From Pseudonocardia petroleophila (lineage in GTDB: Bacteria; Actinomycetota; Actinomycetes; Mycobacteriales; Pseudonocardiaceae), in the NCBI RefSeq assembly GCF_014235185.1, contig NZ_CP060131.1, positions 6,083,501 through 6,147,500 of the forward strand: a stretch of DNA of 64,000 nucleotides. Direction: 5' to 3'. Position 1 is the stretch's first letter. Every line of letters starts with the position of its first letter. The position numbers were made by a program, and so were the translations under genes. This document shows positions 58,040 to 64,000 of this stretch, piece by piece. The notes below the pieces were generated by a model. It did not search any database. It was not told the DNA's origin and saw only the letters and a program-made list of their open reading frames with translations.

Positions 58040-59665
<1,626 letters not shown>

Positions 59666-59758
59666 CGGGGGCGCTCCTTCACGTGCGGGATGGTCGGGAC
59701 CACCCTGCCGTGTCGGGGCCCGCCGCGCTGCACCGGTCGGCGATCAGCGCGGTACCGG

Positions 59759-60256
59759 TCAGGCGGAGATCCGGCCCTGCTGCTGCGGGATGCGGGCGTG
59801 CACCTCGGCCGGGGTGAGCGGGCGGCTGCTGTCGGTGGCCAGGTGGAAGTGCCCGCTGCGCGAGCGGCCGCACAGGTAGGAGCGCAGGGCGCGGGCGCCG
59901 AGGGCCTCCAGCTCGCGGGCGGCGGTCTCGGCGTCCTCGCGGGTGGAGTAGATGACCTTGCCGTCGGTGCCGCGGCCCTGGCGCAGGGCGACGACGCCGG
60001 CGAGCTCGGCCTGGCTGGGGGTGCAGAACACGGGGCGGCCGCTCTTCGTCAGCCGGGCGTGGCGGTGCAGGACCTCGCTGCGCGCGGCGTCGCGGATGCC
60101 CTGGGCGGTGCTCGGCTCGACGATCGCGAACGGCACCGGGGTGTGCCGGACGGGGGTGAGCGGGGCGCGCTGGGCGGGGATGTCGCGCGGGCTGGGCACG
60201 GCGCGGGGGCCACGCTGGGCGGGGATCGCGGTCCGTCCGGGGATGTCGGCGTGCAT
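59759..60256 (-). CDS. unknown conserved-looking protein with cysteine motif
   Basis: This 165-residue protein has a repetitive, basic start (IPAQRGPRAVP, IPAQRAPLTPV), then KSGRPVFCTPSQAELAGVVALRQGRGTD and a Cys/His-containing RSYLCGRSRSGHFHLAT segment near the end that could bind metal or nucleic acid. ATG has GAGGAGGG 6 nt upstream; the very long upstream extension is antisense to recC and rejected. Divergent from recC. Function unknown. Confidence 0.72.
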   Translation of the reverse strand: MHADIPGRTAIPAQRGPRAVPSPRDIPAQRAPLTPVRHTPVPFAIVEPSTAQGIRDAARSEVLHRHARLTKSGRPVFCTPSQAELAGVVALRQGRGTDGKVIYSTREDAETAARELEALGARALRSYLCGRSRSGHFHLATDSSRPLTPAEVHARIPQQQGRISA

Positions 60257-60454
60257 CTCGGCCCTCCTCGAAGTCGTGGTGTGTTGTCCACCAGATCGCG
60301 TGGAGGACACTCTGCCGTTATCCGGACGGGAGCGGGATCGCTCGATCGTGTCGAGTATCGCGCAGGGTGACCGAGCGTGATCGTTGCGGAGCCGCGTGCG
60401 GGACTGTCGGACCCCCGCTCTAGCGTGTGGGCATCCGATCGGGAGGGGGTCACC

Positions 60455-63400
60455 GTGCTGCACGTCCACCGCGCCGAGCGAGCCGACGCCCTCGCCGAGG
60501 CCCTCGCCGACGTCCTGCGCACGCCGCTGGACGACCCGTTCGCCGCCGAGGTCGTCGCCGTGCCGGCGCGGGGCATCGAGCGCTGGCTGGCCCAGCGGCT
60601 CTCGCACCGGCTGGGCACCGACACCGGCGGCGGGGTGTGCGCGGGCGTGGAGTTCCCCTCGCCGGGGCGGGTGCTGGCCGCCGCCGTGAGCGCCGCCGTC
60701 GGGGTCGGGCCGGCCGACGACCCGTGGCGCCCGGAGCGCGTGGTGTGGCCGCTGCTGGAGGAGCTCGACGCCGCGGCCGGGCAGCCGTGGTGCCCCGACC
60801 TGCGGGCGCACCCGCGCTGGGCCACGGCCCGGCGCATCGCCGACCTGTTCGCCGCCTACGCCGAGCACCGCCCCGGCATGCTCGACGACTGGCGCGCGGG
60901 TGCCGACGCCCCGGGCGACCTGGGGTGGCAGTCGGAGCTGTGGCGCCGCGTCCGGGCCCGCATCGGCACCCCGGGGCCCGCGGAGCGGCTGCGCACCGCG
61001 GTCGACGCGCTGCGCGCCGACCCGTCGCTGGCCGACCTCCCGCCGCGGCTGTCGCTGTTCGGGCCCACCCGGCTGAGCACCGAGCAGCTCGTCCTGCTCC
61101 ACGCGCTGGCCGCGCACCGCGACGTGCACCTGTGGCTGCCGCACCCCTCCCCCGCCCTCTGGGCGGCCGTCGCGGAGCGGGCGCCGTCGTCGGTGCCGCC
61201 GCGGGCGGCCGACCCCACGGCGGGCGCGGTCACCCACCCCCTGCTGTCCTCGCTGGCCCGCGACGTGCGGGAGCTGCAGGTCCGGCTCGTCGGCGCCGCT
61301 CCGGGGTTCGTCGACCACCACCACCCCGCGGCCGATCCCCCGCCCACGCAGCTCGGCCGGCTGCAGCGGGCGCTGCGCGACGACCGTCCGGGCGACGTGG
61401 GCGCGGCCGACGGGTCGGTGCAGGTGCACGCGTGCCACGGCGCGCACCGGCAGGTCGAGGTGCTGCGCGAGGTGGTGGTCGGGCTGCTCGCCGCCGACCC
61501 CTCGCTCGAACCGCGCGACGTGCTGGTCATGTGCCCCGACATCGAGACCTTCGCCCCGCTGGTCTCCGCCGCGTTCGGCCTCGGCGAGCTGGGCACCGCG
61601 GTGCACCCCGGGCAGCACCTGCGGGTCCGGCTGGCCGACCGCGCGCTGCGCCGGGTCAACCCGCTGCTCGACACCGTCGCCGCGCTGCTCGAGCTGGCCT
61701 CGGCCCGGCTCACCGCGTCGCAGCTGCTCGACCTGCTGGCCTCCGAGCCCGTCCGCACCCGCTTCCGGCTCGACGACGACGACGTCGTGCGCATCCGCGA
61801 GCTCGTCGTGGCCTCGGGCGTGCGGTGGGGGCTCGACGCCGCGCACCGCGCCCCGTTCCACCTCGACGGGTTCGGGCAGAACACCTGGGCGGCCGGGCTC
61901 GACCGGCTGCTGCTCGGCGTCACGATGTCGGGCGACTGGCTGGGCACCGCGCTGCCGCTCGACGTGGAGTCCGGCGACGTCGAGCGGGTGGGGCGGCTCG
62001 CCGAGTTCGTGCACCGGCTCAGCGGCGTGCTGGCCCGGCTGCGCACCCCGCAGCCGCTGGCCGACTGGGTCGACGCCCTCACGGCCGGCCTCGACGCCCT
62101 CACCGCCACCTCCGCCACCGACGAGTGGCAGGCCGGCCAGGCCCGCGGCGAGCTGGCCGAGGCGCTGCGCACCGCGGGGCCGCACGGGTCCCGCACCGCG
62201 CTGGGGCCCGTCGACGTCGCGGGCCTGCTCGACGAGCGGCTGCGCGGGCGCCCGAGCCGGGCCAACTTCCGCACCGGCACGCTCACCGTCGCCACGCTGG
62301 TCCCGATGCGGTCGGTGCCCCACCGCGTGGTCTGCCTGCTCGGCCTCGACGACGGCGTGTTCCCCCGCGCGGGCGTGCCCGACGGCGACGACGTGCTCGC
62401 CCGCGACCCGCTGGCCGGGGAGCGCGACGCCCGCAGCGAGGACCGCCAGCTCCTGCTCGACGCGGTGTGCGCGGCCACCGACCACCTCGTCGTCGTGCAC
62501 TCCGGGGCCGACGAGCGCACCGGCGCGCGGCGCCCCCCGGCGGTGCCGCTCGGGGAGCTGCTCGACGTCGTCGGGCCGTCCGTGGTGGTGCGCCACCCGC
62601 TGCAGCCCTTCGACGCGCGCAACTTCACCTCGGGCGAGCTCGGCGTCGGGCGGCCGTTCAGCTTCGACCGCGCCGAGCGGGCCGGGGCGCGCGCCGCCGT
62701 CGCGGTGAAGGCCCCGCCCGCGCCCTTCCTGCCCGGGCCGCTGCCCGCCCGCGACGAGCCGGTGGTCGTCCTCGACGACCTGGTGGCGTTCGCCGAGCAC
62801 CCGGTGAAGGCGTTCCTCAAGCAGCGCGTCGGGCTGTCGCTGTTCACCCGCGACGACGACCCCGACGACGCGCTGCCCGTCGAGCTCGACGGCCTGGAGC
62901 AGTACGCGATCGGCTCGCGGCTGCTGGCCGACCGGCTCGCCGGGCACGACCTGGCGCACTGCCGGGCCGCCGAGTGGCGCCGGGGCGACCTCCCGCCGGG
63001 GCCGCTCGGCGACGCCCTGCTCGCGCGCGTCGTCGACGGGGTGGAGCTGCTGGCCGCCGCGGCCGGGACGCTCCGGACGGGCGAGCCGGGGTCGCGCGAC
63101 GTCGACGTCGAGCTGGCCGACGGCACGCGGGTCGTGGGCACCCTCGACGGGCTGCACGACCGCACGCTGCTGCGCGTCGAGTACTCCCGGCTCAAGCCCG
63201 CCCAGCGGGTGCGGGCGTGGGTGCGGCTGCTCGCGCTCACCGCGGGCACCGGCGAGGGCTGGCGGGCGGTGAGCCTGGGCCGCGCGTCCCGGGACGGGAT
63301 CGCCCGGGCCACGCTCGCCCCGGTCACGCCCGAGCACGCCCGCGAGGTGCTCGCCGACCTCGTCGCGCTGCGCCGCGAGGGGCTGCGGGCGCCGCTGCCG

Positions 63401-63661
63401 CTGGCCACGCAGACCGGGGCCGAGTACGCCCGCCGCCGCCTCGGCGGGGCCGATCCCGGCATCGCGCTGGCCGACGCCCTGCGCACCTGGACCGGCGCCA
63501 TCGGCGAGGGCGCCGACGACGCGCACGTGCGGGTCTGGGGCGCCGGGGCCGACCTCGCGGCCGAGGACGGCCCGCCCGGCGGGGAGCCCACGCGGTTCGG
63601 CGCGCTGGCGATGGGGCTGTGGGCCCCGCTGCTGGCCCAGGAGGGGGTGGACTTCCCGTGA
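60455..63661 (+). CDS. recC: exodeoxyribonuclease V gamma subunit RecC
   Basis: This 1068-residue RecC chain of the RecBCD helicase-nuclease repairs double-strand breaks. Blocks include VVAVPARGIERWLAQRLSHRLG near the start, HLWLPHPSPALWA, VHACHGAHRQVEVLREVVVGLL, DVLVMCPDIETFAPL, LVPMRSVPHRVVCLLGLDDGVFPR and VEYSRLKPAQRVRAWVRLLALT, as in RecC proteins. The GTG is chosen for the GGGAGGGGG 6-13 nt upstream. Stop overlaps the recB GTG (GTGA). Confidence 0.93.
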   Translation: MLHVHRAERADALAEALADVLRTPLDDPFAAEVVAVPARGIERWLAQRLSHRLGTDTGGGVCAGVEFPSPGRVLAAAVSAAVGVGPADDPWRPERVVWPLLEELDAAAGQPWCPDLRAHPRWATARRIADLFAAYAEHRPGMLDDWRAGADAPGDLGWQSELWRRVRARIGTPGPAERLRTAVDALRADPSLADLPPRLSLFGPTRLSTEQLVLLHALAAHRDVHLWLPHPSPALWAAVAERAPSSVPPRAADPTAGAVTHPLLSSLARDVRELQVRLVGAAPGFVDHHHPAADPPPTQLGRLQRALRDDRPGDVGAADGSVQVHACHGAHRQVEVLREVVVGLLAADPSLEPRDVLVMCPDIETFAPLVSAAFGLGELGTAVHPGQHLRVRLADRALRRVNPLLDTVAALLELASARLTASQLLDLLASEPVRTRFRLDDDDVVRIRELVVASGVRWGLDAAHRAPFHLDGFGQNTWAAGLDRLLLGVTMSGDWLGTALPLDVESGDVERVGRLAEFVHRLSGVLARLRTPQPLADWVDALTAGLDALTATSATDEWQAGQARGELAEALRTAGPHGSRTALGPVDVAGLLDERLRGRPSRANFRTGTLTVATLVPMRSVPHRVVCLLGLDDGVFPRAGVPDGDDVLARDPLAGERDARSEDRQLLLDAVCAATDHLVVVHSGADERTGARRPPAVPLGELLDVVGPSVVVRHPLQPFDARNFTSGELGVGRPFSFDRAERAGARAAVAVKAPPAPFLPGPLPARDEPVVVLDDLVAFAEHPVKAFLKQRVGLSLFTRDDDPDDALPVELDGLEQYAIGSRLLADRLAGHDLAHCRAAEWRRGDLPPGPLGDALLARVVDGVELLAAAAGTLRTGEPGSRDVDVELADGTRVVGTLDGLHDRTLLRVEYSRLKPAQRVRAWVRLLALTAGTGEGWRAVSLGRASRDGIARATLAPVTPEHAREVLADLVALRREGLRAPLPLATQTGAEYARRRLGGADPGIALADALRTWTGAIGEGADDAHVRVWGAGADLAAEDGPPGGEPTRFGALAMGLWAPLLAQEGVDFP

Positions 63662-64000
63662 CGGCCGTACTGGCGCCGTCGGCGTTCGAGGTCACCGGCC
63701 CGCTGCCCACCGGCACCACCGTGCTGGAGGCCAGCGCGGGCACCGGCAAGACGTTCACGATCGCCGCGCTCGCCGCCCGCTACGTCGCCGAGGGCCGGGC
63801 CACCCTGCCCGAGCTGATGCTGGTCACCTTCGGCCGCGAGGCCACCACGGAGCTGCGCGAGCGGGTGCGCGACCGGCTAGTCACCGCGCAGCGCGGGCTC
63901 GCCGACCCGGTGGCGGCCCGCGCGGGCGACGACGAGGTGCTCGCCCTGCTCGCCGACGCCCCGCCCGGGGAGATCGCGGCCCGGCGCGCCCGGCTCACCC
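63658..64000 (+). CDS. recB: exodeoxyribonuclease V beta subunit RecB (3' truncated by the window)
   Basis: The GTG overlaps the recC stop. The first 114 residues show FEVTGPLPTGTTVLEASAGTGKT, the UvrD/RecB Walker A, then FTIAALAARYV and MLVTFGREATTELRERVRDRL (motif Ia). The frame runs off the right edge. The usual actinobacterial order recC-recB-recD makes recD expected beyond the window. Confidence 0.93.
   Translation, partial: MTAVLAPSAFEVTGPLPTGTTVLEASAGTGKTFTIAALAARYVAEGRATLPELMLVTFGREATTELRERVRDRLVTAQRGLADPVAARAGDDEVLALLADAPPGEIAARRARLT

Noticed and set aside
59759..63526. 1255-residue minus-strand frame opposite recC
   Set aside because: Only its last 165 codons, with a ribosome site, look real; the rest is antisense to recC.

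Overview
The window is very GC-rich (codon third positions almost all G or C), with many GTG starts, ATGA/GTGA stop-start overlaps and TANNNT -10 boxes placed 6-7 nt before start codons. Family content (SCO5389-type protein, PAC2 protein, DyP peroxidase, MalT-like LuxR regulators, PknB-type kinases, RecBC) points to an actinobacterium, most likely Pseudonocardiaceae, perhaps Pseudonocardia. That placement is inference from gene style, not from a marker gene. It reads as chromosome; I see no transposase, integrase, CRISPR array, rRNA or tRNA.

Layout. 1-2.2 kb: the tail of an unknown gene, a helix-hairpin-helix peptide, a small Ca-loop repeat protein and a double PAP2 phosphatase. 2.1-10.5 kb: an aromatic-type catabolic island with two related Rieske oxygenases, each translationally coupled to a small Cys-rich zinc-ribbon-like protein, around a split PEP-synthase-like pair (phenylphosphate synthase or CreHI type), with an IclR regulator, a HAD-like protein and an SDR. 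10.5-12.9 kb: DyP peroxidase, tautomerase, MarR. 13.0-16.8 kb: an amide/urea block with a cytosolic AmiC-like sensor, FmdB, formamidase and urea channel. 16.8-23.4 kb: a five-gene overlapping signalling operon (hybrid kinase, small protein, response regulator, MinD-like ATPase, NTE-type patatin). 23.5-29.7 kb: a MalT-like regulator and a lower meta-cleavage operon (semialdehyde dehydrogenase, 4-hydroxy-2-oxovalerate aldolase, acylating acetaldehyde dehydrogenase).

30.3-32.3 kb holds the most striking item: a UGSC-family selenoprotein whose gene is split into two apparent ORFs by an in-frame TGA. The TGA encodes the U of U-G-S-C and is followed at once by a bSECIS-like hairpin. The gene is coupled to a thioredoxin-domain partner. 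32.3-34.7 kb: TetR with a duplicated operator, divergent from a CPBP protease and a membrane protein. 34.8-44.3 kb: mixed housekeeping and unknown genes (coiled-coil protein, oxidoreductase, DUF1232, lipoprotein, TPP enzyme, PadR, SCO5389 pair, MFS, PAC2). 44.3-52.2 kb: secreted RTX-like protein, AceE-like E1 divergent from an Lrp regulator, BCCT transporter, quinone reductase, methyltransferase. 52.2-58.0 kb: an unknown protein and two paralogous Ser/Thr kinases flanking an alpha/beta hydrolase. 58.0-64 kb: phosphoglucomutase, an unknown protein, recC and the start of recB.

No stretch above about 300 bases lacks a gene. The larger intergenic regions hold divergent promoters, operator-like repeats or hairpin terminators, listed individually.
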